DNA of 5,323 nt from DATIJP01 sp964569185 (GTDB taxonomy: Bacteria; Chlamydiota; Chlamydiia; Chlamydiales; Rhabdochlamydiaceae): assembly GCA_964569185.1 (NCBI GenBank), contig CAZMTP010000070.1, forward strand, positions 1-5,323, in the 5' to 3' direction. Every line of letters begins with the position of its first letter. Within the stretch, counting starts at the first letter, position 1. Position numbers and translations under genes: made by a program. A model generated the notes under the pieces. That model did no database searches. It was not told where the DNA came from and worked only from the letters and a program-made list of their open reading frames with translations. Of the stretch, positions 5,238 through 5,323 are shown piece by piece.

Positions 5238-5323
5238 GGGAACAGGATTCCTCTCACGCGAAAGCGGCTCCCGCCGTCGTTCGTCGATCGAGCCGGTTCG
5301 CCGCACATAGGCGGCTTCACTTC
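5238..5323. other. GC-rich structured segment at the right edge
   Basis: These 86 bases are about 64% G+C, unlike everything to their left. They hold a small hairpin (GCCGC 5300-5304, GCGGC 5311-5315, loop ACATAG) and a longer imperfect inverted repeat (CGAA-AG-CGGCTC at 5259-5270 against GAGCCG-G-TTCG at 5290-5300). On the minus strand a frame enters from outside the window and stops at TAA 5234-5236 after 29 residues, so this could be the end of a foreign gene. It could equally be the edge of a repeat or structured RNA element. I cannot identify it. Confidence 0.4.

Overview
The window is AT-rich bacterial DNA, apart from a GC-rich right edge (about 64% G+C over the last 86 bases). It looks like an accessory region: a truncated IS4-type insertion sequence, two proteins of the Bro-N/DinD class, a chimeric-looking secreted protein and a gene remnant. 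The mix (Bro-N antirepressor-like protein, DinD, IS4 transposase, acidic secreted orphan) recalls genomes of amoeba-associated bacteria such as environmental Chlamydiae or Legionella. That placement is a weak inference from memory, not a demonstrated assignment.

Layout. 1-785 (-): IS4-family transposase, cut off by the left window edge after the catalytic Glu. 786-1015: its leader, with an SD-sequestering hairpin and a promoter-like sequence. 1016-2182 (-): secreted acidic protein of unknown function, starting at TTG behind a strong SD. 2183-2407: divergent intergenic region with an inverted repeat (2306-2328). 2408-3321 (+): dinD, apparently broken by a 10-N assembly gap and an in-frame TAA. 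3284-3442 (-): small remnant ORF. 3435-4256 (-): secreted protein with a GH5-like N-terminal stub joined to a DUF4431-like C-terminal domain. 4253-5116 (-): Bro-N family protein. 5117-5323: promoter of the bro gene, then the GC-rich segment.

The bro gene, the DUF4431 gene and the small ORF overlap by 4 and 8 bases, so they read as one translationally coupled minus-strand unit. It is driven from a sigma70-like promoter at 5141-5169 and runs convergently into dinD.

The most useful observation is that dinD is probably intact in the organism. The bases just before the N run (2527-2534, AGATCGGA) equal the first eight bases of the Illumina TruSeq adapter. The first bases after the run appear to repeat the last real codons before it. 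The mismatches to the DinD consensus after the gap are mostly single G-to-T changes plus one compensating pair of homopolymer indels. A perfect 28-bp palindrome at 2630-2657 may explain why sequencing failed there.

The most biologically suggestive observation is a shared motif, TGTA-N11-TACA with five T in the middle. It occurs between the divergent promoters upstream of dinD and again inside the Bro-N domain of the bro gene, and is a candidate operator.
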